DNA of 64,000 bases from Marinifilum sp. D714. GTDB lineage: Bacteria; Bacteroidota; Bacteroidia; Bacteroidales; Marinifilaceae. Within the stretch, counting starts at the first letter, position 1; each line of letters opens with the position of its first letter. Below are positions 17,981 through 26,800 of this stretch, piece by piece. The notes under the pieces are model-generated. The model was not told the origin of the DNA, searched no databases, and saw nothing but the letters and a program-made list of their open reading frames with translations. The stretch is from the NCBI RefSeq assembly GCF_030851345.1, contig NZ_JALPNU010000008.1:62001-126000 (forward strand). The letters are read 5' to 3'. The position numbers and the translations under genes are program-made.

Positions 17981-18493
17981 ATGATTTCACTAAAGAAGAA
18001 TAAAATATTTGTGCTGTCAGGAGAAAACACTTACAACCTTAAAGCTCAAAACTATCAGGTTGTTTCATCTCGCTCAAAGAGTGAAAAGTTCAGCATTAAG
18101 GAAACCGACAAAGAATACATTGTCAAATACAAAGAGAAAGAATTTGTTGGTGAAATCATTGAACTGAAACAGAACAAATGTAGTGTTTCCATAAATGGTA
18201 ATACTTACAATTTCACCATCGATACCGAGTCTTCTTTTCAACGCAAAGAAAAGTTGAGCAAGAACAATTTACAAAAAAGCAATGGCCAGATTATTGCGCC
18301 AATGCCAGGAAAAATCAGCGAAATTCTGATTAGCGAGGGAAGCTCAGTTGAAAAAGGCAGTCCTCTCTTGCTATTGGAAGCAATGAAAATGCAGAATCAA
18401 GTGCTTAGTGCACAATCAGGAATTGTAAGCAAACTGTTGATAAATGAAGGAGACAATGTAATGGCAAATCAACTGTTAATGGAAATAGAATAG
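17981..18493 (+). CDS. Biotin carboxyl carrier protein of the acyl-CoA carboxylase
   Basis: 170 residues starting 2 nt after the biotin carboxylase. The N-terminal ~95 residues are a beta-rich region (VKYKEKEFVGEIIELKQNK) that probably holds the carrier in the complex, as in propionyl-CoA carboxylases. The C-terminal ~75 residues are a biotinyl/lipoyl domain beginning IIAPMPGKISEILI, with the biotin site EAMKMQ and acceptor Lys136. It shuttles carboxybiotin between the two enzymes encoded upstream. It is the last gene of the unit and is followed by a strong terminator shared with nrdG from the other strand. Confidence 0.9.
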   Translation: MISLKKNKIFVLSGENTYNLKAQNYQVVSSRSKSEKFSIKETDKEYIVKYKEKEFVGEIIELKQNKCSVSINGNTYNFTIDTESSFQRKEKLSKNNLQKSNGQIIAPMPGKISEILISEGSSVEKGSPLLLLEAMKMQNQVLSAQSGIVSKLLINEGDNVMANQLLMEIE

Positions 18494-18518
18494 GTTGTTA
18501 AGCACTTAATATGATAAA

Positions 18519-18560
18519 AAACTCCCCTTGTTAATGAATCTTCTTATACAAGGGGAGTTT
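18519..18560. terminator. Bidirectional terminator shared by the carboxylase and nrdDG units
   Basis: A perfect 12-bp stem AAACTCCCCTTG (18519-18530) / CAAGGGGAGTTT (18549-18560). On the minus strand it begins 19 nt after the end of the open alternative frame at 18579, not close to the actual nrdG stop at 18676. Confidence 0.85.
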
Positions 18561-18578
18561 ATAATATATAGGATCTTT

Positions 18579-18693
18579 TTATAGTCCTCTTATATTTGGC
18601 ATCAAGTTTCTGATTTGGTCCATCATGCTCATCATATCTTCTTTGCTAAAAGCAGATCGCCTTGTGTAAGATAAATCAAAAGACACCTCGTTG
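18579..18693 (-). pseudogene. Out-of-frame 3' tail of nrdG (apparent single-base frameshift)
   Basis: Directly past the nrdG stop, another frame stays open for about 38 codons and reads NNEVSFDLSYTRRSAFSK, then EDMMSMMDQIRNLMPNI and RGL, ending at 18579. It joins the nrdG frame if one A is removed from the run of six at 18694-18699 (minus strand AAAAAA), giving FKTKNNEVSFD. It ends just before the terminator. This looks like former nrdG coding sequence cut off by an A insertion, or a sequencing error in a homopolymer. Confidence 0.55.
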
Positions 18694-19161
18694 TTTTTTA
18701 GTTTTAAACATGTAGCTTATATCTTTCATAAATCCATCATGTTGAATTTCAAACAAACGTTGGTTGCTTGTTTGGCTGTCTAGTGATCCCGATTCTACCT
18801 TATAACTACCCAGCTTAATAAACTGAAAGGAGTTTTTATTAAAGTTCTTGGGCAAATTAGGACAGCCAGAATACCATGCCGTTTTTATTTTCGGATATTG
18901 GCTTTGTATAAATTTGGCCAACTCGGCTACCCGATGAGGGGAGTTATCTCCCCCCATAAAGCAAAAACAAGTTATTGCCGAAGCATATTTATCCATAATT
19001 GACACAATACAATCTTCGTCCAACACATCGCCAATATCCTTTTGAAGGTGAGGGCTATGACATCCTTTACAACGATTGGGACAATTGGTAATATTAATAG
19101 CCAAACTTACTTCGTTGGGAATTTCTTGAAAAACGATATCGTAATTATAATACTTGAGCAT
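18676..19161 (-). CDS. nrdG: Anaerobic ribonucleotide reductase activating protein (radical SAM)
   Basis: I start at 19161 (MLKYYNYDIVFQEIP), overlapping the nrdD end by 17 nt, instead of the longer ORF start at 19215 whose extra residues are the nrdD 3' end in another frame. 161 residues, close to the E. coli length. The radical-SAM cysteines are Cys27, Cys31 and Cys34 (CPNRCKGC), followed by FCFMGGDNSP, the typical second glycine motif. It makes the glycyl radical on NrdD using S-adenosylmethionine and a 4Fe-4S cluster. The C-terminus (TKKQRGVF) appears to be frameshifted relative to an open tail downstream. Whether the ending matters for activity cannot be told, as the core fold is complete. 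Confidence 0.9.
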   Translation of the reverse strand: MLKYYNYDIVFQEIPNEVSLAINITNCPNRCKGCHSPHLQKDIGDVLDEDCIVSIMDKYASAITCFCFMGGDNSPHRVAELAKFIQSQYPKIKTAWYSGCPNLPKNFNKNSFQFIKLGSYKVESGSLDSQTSNQRLFEIQHDGFMKDISYMFKTKKQRGVF

Positions 19162-21280
19162 ATTCTTTTTCCTCAACTTCTTTTTCATTAAAATCTTTAG
19201 CGTAATACCTATCACCAGCTTCCTTTTGGCGAGCGATAGAGAAACTGCTCACTCTTTTCATGTAACCAATAACACGAGTAAGGTAATCAAGGTTTTTGCT
19301 GCTACATTTAGGACATTCGCTTAGGTTGTGTTTATCAATATGCCCACATTCGTTACAAATGGTGTTGGGAATATTAAAACTGAAATAGTTACAACCTTCT
19401 TTAGATGCTACCCTAAGTAGCTGGCGATATTGAACTTCACTTAAATGCTCCTCTAAATTTAAGTGCAATGCAGATCCACCAGTTAAATGTTCAATATACT
19501 TTTTACCATGAACTTTAAACTTGTCGATAATGTTTAGGGATTCGTCTTCAACCGCATAGAAATAACTGTTATAACAATCGCGAGGAACAAAGAAACCATC
19601 CTCTCTATCCCACTTGGCATGCTTTACACCAACATTTTCAGCCGGAATCATTTCGCAATTGAACATTAAATCATCAGAGCGATATTTCTTATTGTAGGTT
19701 TCTATCAGTCCTAAAACTTCCTGTGTAAAGGCTACATATTCTGCATTGTCGTTTATTTCGATGTTTAAAAACTCAGCAGCTTCGACCAATCCGTTTACCC
19801 CGATGGTAAGGTATTGACGGCTAAGATTAATATATCCTGCATCAAACAATGGAAGCATGCCTTTGCTTTGCAGATCTTTTAGGTTTTCGTTGTAGCCAAT
19901 TTGAACTTTATGCACCAAATCCACTACCTCTTCTAAATAATTGATGTAAGGTATTTGTTCTCTTTTAGCTTGCTGAACACATCGGTTAAGGTTAATAGTT
20001 AATACACTTTTTGAACCCGTTGATACACCTCCTGCACCTAAAGTATAGCTAAAACCATTGTCCTGAATTTCGTTACGTAAACGGCAGCATGAACTTAAAC
20101 TATCTGCATTGTCGCTCAGGTAAGTAAAGAATGAATGGCCTTCGGCATACATTTTTGCAGTAAAATCGCCATAGTCATTGTCTTTAATATCATCGTCTTC
20201 CGACAATAATGCCATAGTTTCTACCGGAAAGGTTAAGACGGTTTTTGAACGCTCTTTGTTAAACCATTGCATAAAGTGCTTTTGCAACCAGCTCAACGAT
20301 TCCCAATTTGGTTTGCTCCCATCAGGAAATACAAATTCTCCAAACAGACTCTCGAAATAATATTTGTCGTAATAAGCAATGTTCCAGAATACAGCCTGAA
20401 AGTTTCTTGCGCCAGTAGGTTGATTCAAAGAGTAAACAATTTGTTCGAAACAATCTGTTATTATTTTATCAATGCTGCGTTTTCTGACTGATAAATCCAC
20501 CACATCATTACTACGCTTATAGTAATCGTTGCCGTATTCTTTACCGACAAAATAATTCATGTACATCAAGAACTCAGGAGTTGCACAAGCACCACTTAGC
20601 ATACTAGACACAATGAAAACCATATTTATAAAACCACCACAAAATGATTTTAAATTGGTTGGAGCCGTTGAGTTACCTCCTATTTTTGAAGTACCCTCTA
20701 ACAACCATGGATACATGGTGATGCTGGCACAATAGGGAGCAAGACTGGTTTCGTCATTTTTATATATCAGATGCTGATTTAAACAACTTAGGTATTTATT
20801 GGACAGCTCCTTACCAAATATATTATCGATGCGGTCGGTTAGCAGACGACGATTTAAACGGATGAAATTCCCTTTAGGAAGTTCGCCTATCAATGTAGCA
20901 ATGTTTTTACTGTCAACATTGGCATTGGCATCAAATTTACTTCCCGTTGCAGCGTTTCCTGCACCACAATAATCAATTAAGAATTTAATTCGGTCACGCG
21001 TTTCTCTGTCTTCTGAATGCTTCTGGCGATAAAGCATGTATGATTTGGCTGCAGCATAAAAATTCTCTGCCATTAATGATCTTTCCACCTGGTTTTGGAT
21101 GTCTTCTACGCTTGCACCATTTCTAACGGTTACACGATGTAGAATATTCGCCAGGTCTTCCTCGCTAGCAAAGCTTCCTACTGATAGAAAAGCCTTTTTG
21201 ACCGCATTTCGAATTTTATCAATAGAAAAAGGCACCTTTTTCCCATCTCTTTTTACGATTAAAGTCTCTGCACTACTCAT
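19145..21280 (-). CDS. nrdD: Anaerobic (class III) ribonucleoside-triphosphate reductase
   Basis: 711 residues, nearly equal to E. coli NrdD. The N-terminal ATP-cone (about 5-95: LIVKRDGKKVPFSIDKIRNA) gives allosteric control. The catalytic barrel follows, with a C-terminal zinc site Cys642, Cys645, Cys656 and Cys659 (CNEC...CPKC) and the glycyl-radical loop RVIGYM with Gly672. It reduces ribonucleotides to deoxyribonucleotides without oxygen and without B12, and is destroyed by oxygen. nrdG overlaps its 3' end. A cobalamin riboswitch lies 139 nt upstream, which fits a design in which this B12-independent enzyme is turned off when a B12-dependent class II reductase elsewhere can work; that second enzyme is not in the window. 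Confidence 0.95.
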   Translation of the reverse strand: MSSAETLIVKRDGKKVPFSIDKIRNAVKKAFLSVGSFASEEDLANILHRVTVRNGASVEDIQNQVERSLMAENFYAAAKSYMLYRQKHSEDRETRDRIKFLIDYCGAGNAATGSKFDANANVDSKNIATLIGELPKGNFIRLNRRLLTDRIDNIFGKELSNKYLSCLNQHLIYKNDETSLAPYCASITMYPWLLEGTSKIGGNSTAPTNLKSFCGGFINMVFIVSSMLSGACATPEFLMYMNYFVGKEYGNDYYKRSNDVVDLSVRKRSIDKIITDCFEQIVYSLNQPTGARNFQAVFWNIAYYDKYYFESLFGEFVFPDGSKPNWESLSWLQKHFMQWFNKERSKTVLTFPVETMALLSEDDDIKDNDYGDFTAKMYAEGHSFFTYLSDNADSLSSCCRLRNEIQDNGFSYTLGAGGVSTGSKSVLTINLNRCVQQAKREQIPYINYLEEVVDLVHKVQIGYNENLKDLQSKGMLPLFDAGYINLSRQYLTIGVNGLVEAAEFLNIEINDNAEYVAFTQEVLGLIETYNKKYRSDDLMFNCEMIPAENVGVKHAKWDREDGFFVPRDCYNSYFYAVEDESLNIIDKFKVHGKKYIEHLTGGSALHLNLEEHLSEVQYRQLLRVASKEGCNYFSFNIPNTICNECGHIDKHNLSECPKCSSKNLDYLTRVIGYMKRVSSFSIARQKEAGDRYYAKDFNEKEVEEKEYAQVL

Positions 21281-21419
21281 AAGTTTATCATTTTTGAATG
21301 GTAATTACTTAAAAAACTAAAGGAGAGTGAGCGATACAGGAAGCAAGAAGATATGTTTATTATAAAAACATAGCCATACCTGAATCAGACTTCAATCCCC
21401 GAAAGTCTAATTTGTTAAA

Positions 21420-21589
21420 TGATTCTGGCAGGTCTTCTGGCTTATCCGGTTTTTGATACCTTCCCATCCCAATTTATCGGGACAGTGGATATAGATTTTC
21501 AAAAACACTAAATATGGACTTACAGCTGCGGGTACAGCTCACGAATTACACGTGATTCCCTATTATTTCCTTACGGATTCCATAAATCA
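21420..21589 (-). promoter_or_regulatory. Cobalamin (B12) riboswitch upstream of nrdDG
   Basis: On the minus strand, P1 is formed by TGATT-TA-TGG (21589 to 21580) and CCA-G-AATCA (21428 to 21420). Inside are TAATAGGGAATCACGTG, ACCCGCAGCTGTAAG, CCACTGTCCC, TTGGGATGGGAAGG and AGCCAGAAGACCTG, the same blocks as in the riboswitch at 12513. The nrdD start codon is 139 nt downstream. Confidence 0.92.
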
Positions 21590-21695
21590 AAACAATGTTA
21601 AGAATTAAAATGATTCTAAGCAATCTCAGTTATTAACAATAATAGGCAAAACACTGATTTTCTTTGAGGTTTGTCGGTTTATAACTTTTATTTCC

Positions 21696-21742
21696 ATAAA
21701 AAAGAAACCCATCAGAAATAAATTCCAATGGGTTTTATTTTT
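21696..21742 (-). terminator. Rho-independent terminator of the DEAD-box helicase gene
   Basis: AAACCCAT (21705-21712) pairs with ATGGGTTT (21728-21735); on the minus strand it is followed by CTTTTTTATGG. It separates the helicase transcript from the nrdDG riboswitch transcript. Confidence 0.75.
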
Positions 21743-21796
21743 TTAGAATTACAGCAATATCAATTGTTAACTGATCATTGCTAATTGTTCATTGTA

Positions 21797-22921
21797 CTAT
21801 TGTCTTTTCGCACGAATCTGGCTAAAGCCAATATTCAATGCTTTCTGGAAATAACGCAAGCTCTTCATCTCTTTGTGGTTTACCAATGATAAAGAAATTC
21901 CTTCTTTTCCAGCACGAGCAGTTCTTCCGCTTCGGTGCGTGTAATACTCTTCTTTATCAGGCAACTGATAATGTACTACAAAGGCCAGTCCTTCAATATC
22001 GATACCACGTGCAGCCAAATCGGTTGCCACCAAAACTCTTAGCTTCTCATTTTTAAAAGCTCGCATTACCTTGTTACGCTCAATCTGCTTCAAATCACCA
22101 TGAATGGCATCAACCTTCACTCTTTGCGATTGCAATTGCTGATTCAGTTTCTGAGCTGCTTCCTTGGTTTTACAGAATACAACTCCTCTGGCTTTGGTAT
22201 CCGATTTTAAGAATTGCATCAATACTGATAATTTCTCATGATCATCACACAATACAAATTGATGCTTGATATTCTTATTCACCACATTCTTTCCACTGAT
22301 CTGAATACGGTGTGCCGATTTTGAAATGTGTCGTTTGATGATCTGTTTAATCCCATCAGGCATGGTAGCCGAAAACAACCATTTGTTCTCTACACGTGAA
22401 AGGTAAGTAAGAATTTCATTCAATTGATCTTTGAAACCCATGCTTAGCATTTCGTCAGCCTCATCTAAAATTACCGTTTTAACATGAGTCAAATCAACAG
22501 CTTTCTTCTTCACCAGCTCGATTAAACGACCTGGTGTAGCTACAATTACATGTGTAGGGCGACGCAAGTTAGCAATCTGCTTTTCAATTGGTGCTCCACC
22601 ATATATGCATTCTGTGAAGGTCTTCTCGGTATGCTTTGTAAACTTAAACAACTGTTTTGCAATCTGTAAACCAAGTTCACGCGTTGGACAAAGAATTAAC
22701 CCTTGTACTTTTTCAACCTTTGGGTTCACACGATGTAATAATGGTACACCATAAGCAGCAGTTTTACCAGTACCCGTTTGCGCCTGACCAATTAAATCGG
22801 TATCCGCATTCAACAAAACCTTAATTACTTCTGATTGTATTTCAGTAGGATTAACAATTCCCAATTCGTTTAATCCCTTAACAATGTTCTTATTTACACC
22901 TAGTTCCTTAAAAGTTTCCAC
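21797..22921 (-). CDS. DEAD-box RNA helicase
   Basis: 374 residues: the core of two RecA-like domains with almost no C-terminal extension. Motifs: a Q-motif-like start (FKELGVNKNIVKGLNELGI, PTEIQ), AQTGTGKT at 47-54, PTRELG at 79-84, TPGR at 129-132, DEAD at 153-156, SAT at 184-186, and ARGIDIEG and HRSGRTARAG in the second domain. It should unwind or remodel short RNA duplexes with ATP, as RhlE/DeaD-type enzymes do in ribosome assembly or RNA decay. The lack of an RNA-binding tail suggests a general, not rRNA-specific, role. The gene appears monocistronic. Confidence 0.93.
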   Translation of the reverse strand: METFKELGVNKNIVKGLNELGIVNPTEIQSEVIKVLLNADTDLIGQAQTGTGKTAAYGVPLLHRVNPKVEKVQGLILCPTRELGLQIAKQLFKFTKHTEKTFTECIYGGAPIEKQIANLRRPTHVIVATPGRLIELVKKKAVDLTHVKTVILDEADEMLSMGFKDQLNEILTYLSRVENKWLFSATMPDGIKQIIKRHISKSAHRIQISGKNVVNKNIKHQFVLCDDHEKLSVLMQFLKSDTKARGVVFCKTKEAAQKLNQQLQSQRVKVDAIHGDLKQIERNKVMRAFKNEKLRVLVATDLAARGIDIEGLAFVVHYQLPDKEEYYTHRSGRTARAGKEGISLSLVNHKEMKSLRYFQKALNIGFSQIRAKRQ

Positions 22922-23321
22922 AGCTCTTTGTATTAAATTGGCTGCAAAAATAATACAAACAATTAAGAATGATGAATTATAAATGATGAATTATCAATTA
23001 ATTCAAACCTGAAAGTGAGTAATACCAAAGATTCGAGACTAATTTCATAGTCAAAATGATTTAATTTGCTTAATACCTACAAGATAATTCTACAAATGAA
23101 CAATGAAATAAATAAGATAGTCGATAATTTATCCTTTATAGAATAGTTTTCTTTCCTCTTCTTCTACAATTCCCATAGCATGAAAAAGATTTAGATTAAA
23201 CGGGAAGAAATTCAATCGATAGATATATCGTGTAAAAGTTAATCCATTGTTAAGAGTATAAATATTTCTTTTACTTTTTGTAAATTAAACTAGTTTTGTA
23301 TTAAATAATGCGATTAATTGT
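22922..23321. other. Intergenic region between divergent helicase and metal-efflux operon
   Basis: About 400 AT-rich bases without a gene. It must carry both promoters; TAGTTTTG at 23291-23298, 24 nt before the start at 23322, fits the Bacteroidota -7 element TANNTTTG. A short direct repeat of ATGATGAATTAT occurs near 22970-22992. Nothing else is apparent. Confidence 0.4.
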
Positions 23322-23696
23322 ATGCTATCAAAAAAACTTGGTCATATCATTTTGGTTTTTCTCCTGCTGATCTCAACAGCTGGAGTAAGCATTAACAAGC
23401 ATTATTCTGGTGGAGAACTTTTCTCTACTGCTATTTTTGTTGAAGCGGATTCTTGTTGCGAAACTCCTTGTGGATGTTGTAATGAATCTACTGAAACCCT
23501 CAAGCTTGAAGCGGATTATTTAGCTTCTTCGTTTGAATTAGACGATGTTGCTCAAATGGATCTGCTATATGCAAGTATTCCTTTATTGATGCAATTTGTA
23601 AGAACAGAAGTTTCAACAAATTCATTTCCAATTGGAGAATTTTTTCCTCCTCCCTTGCCTGATTTATGCATATTGAATCAGGTATTCCGTTTATGA
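23322..23696 (+). CDS. Small exported HYC_CC_PP-like protein at the head of the metal-efflux operon
   Basis: 124 residues with an N-terminal signal peptide or anchor (LGHIILVFLLLISTAGVSI). It then shows a NKHYSGGEL segment, a cysteine cluster CCETPCGCC, and a proline motif FPPPLPD near the end. This order matches the family called HYC_CC_PP in Bacteroidota, found beside metal efflux genes; here the first motif is HYS, so that cysteine is missing. The five clustered cysteines are well suited to metal binding in the periplasm. The function of the family is not established. It is 160 nt upstream of the CusA gene and on the same strand. Confidence 0.7.
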   Translation: MLSKKLGHIILVFLLLISTAGVSINKHYSGGELFSTAIFVEADSCCETPCGCCNESTETLKLEADYLASSFELDDVAQMDLLYASIPLLMQFVRTEVSTNSFPIGEFFPPPLPDLCILNQVFRL

Positions 23697-23856
23697 TTTA
23701 GCAAGTGTACTCTTTGTGATAAATAAATTATTATTTACCAGGAAGGACTCCAAAGTACGGCACTAAGTAGCGCAAAGTATTCATTACTCTGCATTTTCCT
23801 TTGTGGGTATTTGTGACATCCTTTGAGTCTCCTTTGTGGTTAAACTACAAGAAGAT

Positions 23857-26800
23857 ATGCTTAACAAAATCATAAAGTTCTTTTTAGAGAACAAACTGAT
23901 TACAACCATACTTTTGGTTGTGTTCATTGCCTGGGGATTGATTACATCGCCATTCCCCTGGAAAATTGATTTTCTGCCAAAAGATCCGGTGGCGGTTGAT
24001 GCCATTCCTGATATTGGAGAGAATCAGCAAATTGTTTTTACAAAGTGGATGGGTCGCTCTCCACAAGATATAGAGGATCAGATTACCTATCCATTGACAA
24101 CATCATTACTCGGAATTCCTGGGGTAAAAACCATACGTTCTTCCTCCATGTTTGGATTCTCCAGTATCTACATCATTTTCGATGAAGGGATTGAATTCTA
24201 TTGGAGTAGGTCGAGAATTCTTGAAAAGTTGAACTCGTTGCCGCAAAATCTTCTGCCAGATGGCGTTCAACCCACACTAGGTCCTGATGCTACTGCCCTG
24301 GGGCAGATTTTTTGGTACACATTGGAAGGTCGAACTCCCGAAGGTGAAGTAACCGGAGGTTGGGATCTTCAAGAATTGCGTAGCATTCAAGATTTTCAGG
24401 TAAAATATGCCTTGGCCTCTGCCAAAGGGGTTTCCGAAGTTGCCTCTATTGGTGGATTTGTAAAGGAATACCAGGTGGATGTTGACCCAGCAGCCATGCA
24501 AGCACATGGGGTCAACCTTATGCAGGTGATGAATGCAGTGAAGAAATCCAATCTTGATATTGGTGCCCGAACCATAGAAATTAATCAGGCCGAATATTTT
24601 GTACGTGGAATTGGCTATGTGAAGCAATTGGCAGACTTGGAAGAGGCGGTTGTTAAAATGACAGATAACACACCGGTTCGTATTCAAGACATTGCCAAAG
24701 TAAATTATGGCCCTTCGGATCGTAGAGGTATTCTAGATAAAATGGGTGCCGAAGTGGTTGGAGGAGTTGTGGTAGCTCGATATGGTGCTAACCCTTTAGA
24801 GGTCATCAACAATGTAAAAGAAAAGATTGAGGAGCTTTCCGTTGGCTTACCTGAAAAAGAACTTGCCGATGGTACCATCTCCAAACTAACGGTTGTGCCA
24901 TTCTACGACAGAACTCAGTTGATCTATGAAACTTTGGGAACTCTAGAAGATGCATTGACACTGGAGATCATCATTACTATTATTGTGATCATCATTATGG
25001 TAATGAATTTAAGGGCCAGTATTTTAATATCGACATTAATTCCTATAGCCGTGTTAATGACCTTCATCGCAATGCGCTATTTTAATGTTGATGCCAATAT
25101 TGTTGCCCTTTCGGGGATAGCCATTGCCATTGGTACAATTGTAGATGTAGGAATTGTATTGTCAGAAAATATGATTCGACATCTGGAAATGAAGAATCCT
25201 GATAAAAATCTCAGACAGGTTATATACGAAGCAACAACCGAAGTTGCACCTGCTGTAATCACAGCGGTATTAACAACCATTATCAGTTTTATTCCGGTAT
25301 TTACCATGGAAGCAGCTGAGGGAAAACTCTTCAGACCTTTGGCTTTTACCAAAACATTTGTGCTGTTTGGGGCACTGGTGGTTGCAATAATTATTCTGCC
25401 TGCCATGGCACATTGGCTATTCGCCATTAAAACGGAAAAGAGAAGAATTAAAATTGCCCTTAATGGATTGCTGATTCTGATTGGAATATACGTAATTTTT
25501 GCCTCATCCGCTTGGATAGGAATTACCTTAACGGTTTTGGGAGGAATCAACCTTGCTGCACAATTCTACAATAAATATCAAAAGTATTTATTTCAAGCCA
25601 ACCTATTGGTAATTGCATTGACCGTTTCATTCCTACTGGCCAGAGAATGGTTGCCATTGGGAGCGTCCAACTCATTAGTTTCAAATTTCTTGTTTGTAGT
25701 TTTTAGTATTGCAATATTATTAGCAGCATTCCTGTTATTCATGCGATACTATCAGCGAATTTTATCCTGGGCCTTGCGTCTTAAATTACTGTTCCTGTCT
25801 GTTCCAGCATTTCTTATTTTATGGGGAGTAATTATTTGGTTGGGATTTGGAAACACCTTTGGTTTCGTAGCCCGTGGATTGGATAAAGTAGGAATTAACA
25901 TTACTTCCACTTCAGCGTGGCAGAGCATGTACCACAAGTATCCTGGTATTGGAAAAGAATTTATGTCTGCTTTGGATGAAGGATCATTCCTCTTAATGCC
26001 AACATCTATGCCACATGCAGGAATAGAAGAGAATAAACGTGTATTAAAACGATTGGATATGGCAGTTGCCAATATTCCAGAAATAGATATGGCGGTTGGA
26101 AAATTGGGTCGTGTGGAATCAGCCTTAGATCCTGCTCCTATTTCCATGTATGAAAATGTTATCAATTACAAAAGCGAATACAAGACCGATGAATATGGCA
26201 AAAGAATTCGTTTTGCAGTTGATGATGATGGCAACTTCCTTAAAGATGAGAATGGAGAATTAATTCCTGATGACTATGGAGAGTTTTACCGTCAATGGCG
26301 AGATCATATCAAGTCTCCAGATGACATCTGGCAGGAAATTGTAAATGCCACCAAAATACCTGGTGTTACATCAGCTCCTAAATTACAACCAATAGAAACT
26401 CGCTTGGTAATGCTGCAAACTGGAATGCGTGCACCAATTGGTATTAAAGTTTCGGGCAATAATCTGAAACAGATAGAAAGTTTTGGATTACAGCTTGAAA
26501 AATTGGTAAAAGATATACCAGGGGTAAATGATGCTTCTGTTTTTGCTGAACGAATGATTGGAAAACCTTACCTGGAAATCAGAATTGACCGAAAGGCTAT
26601 TGCTCGTTTTGGCTTACAGGTGGAAGATGTGCAGAAACACTTATCAGTTGCCGTTGGTGGAATGACATTAACCAATTCGGTGGAAGGAAGAGAACGCTAC
26701 CCTATTCGGGTAAGATACCCACGTGAATTGAGGAATGATCCTGATCTATTGAAAAAAATTCTAATTCCAACAAGTTTAGGAAAATCTATTCCTTTGGAGG

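Noticed and set aside
18690-18705. Programmed -1 ribosomal frameshift in nrdG
   Set aside because: The A-run is in the wrong phase for a classical A-AAA-AAC slippery site and the -1 frame meets a stop at once; a single-base insertion explains it better.
23740-23856. CTTTGTGG-type intergenic sequence before the CusA gene considered as a repeat element
   Set aside because: Only one copy is recognisable in this window, so no repeat can be shown here.
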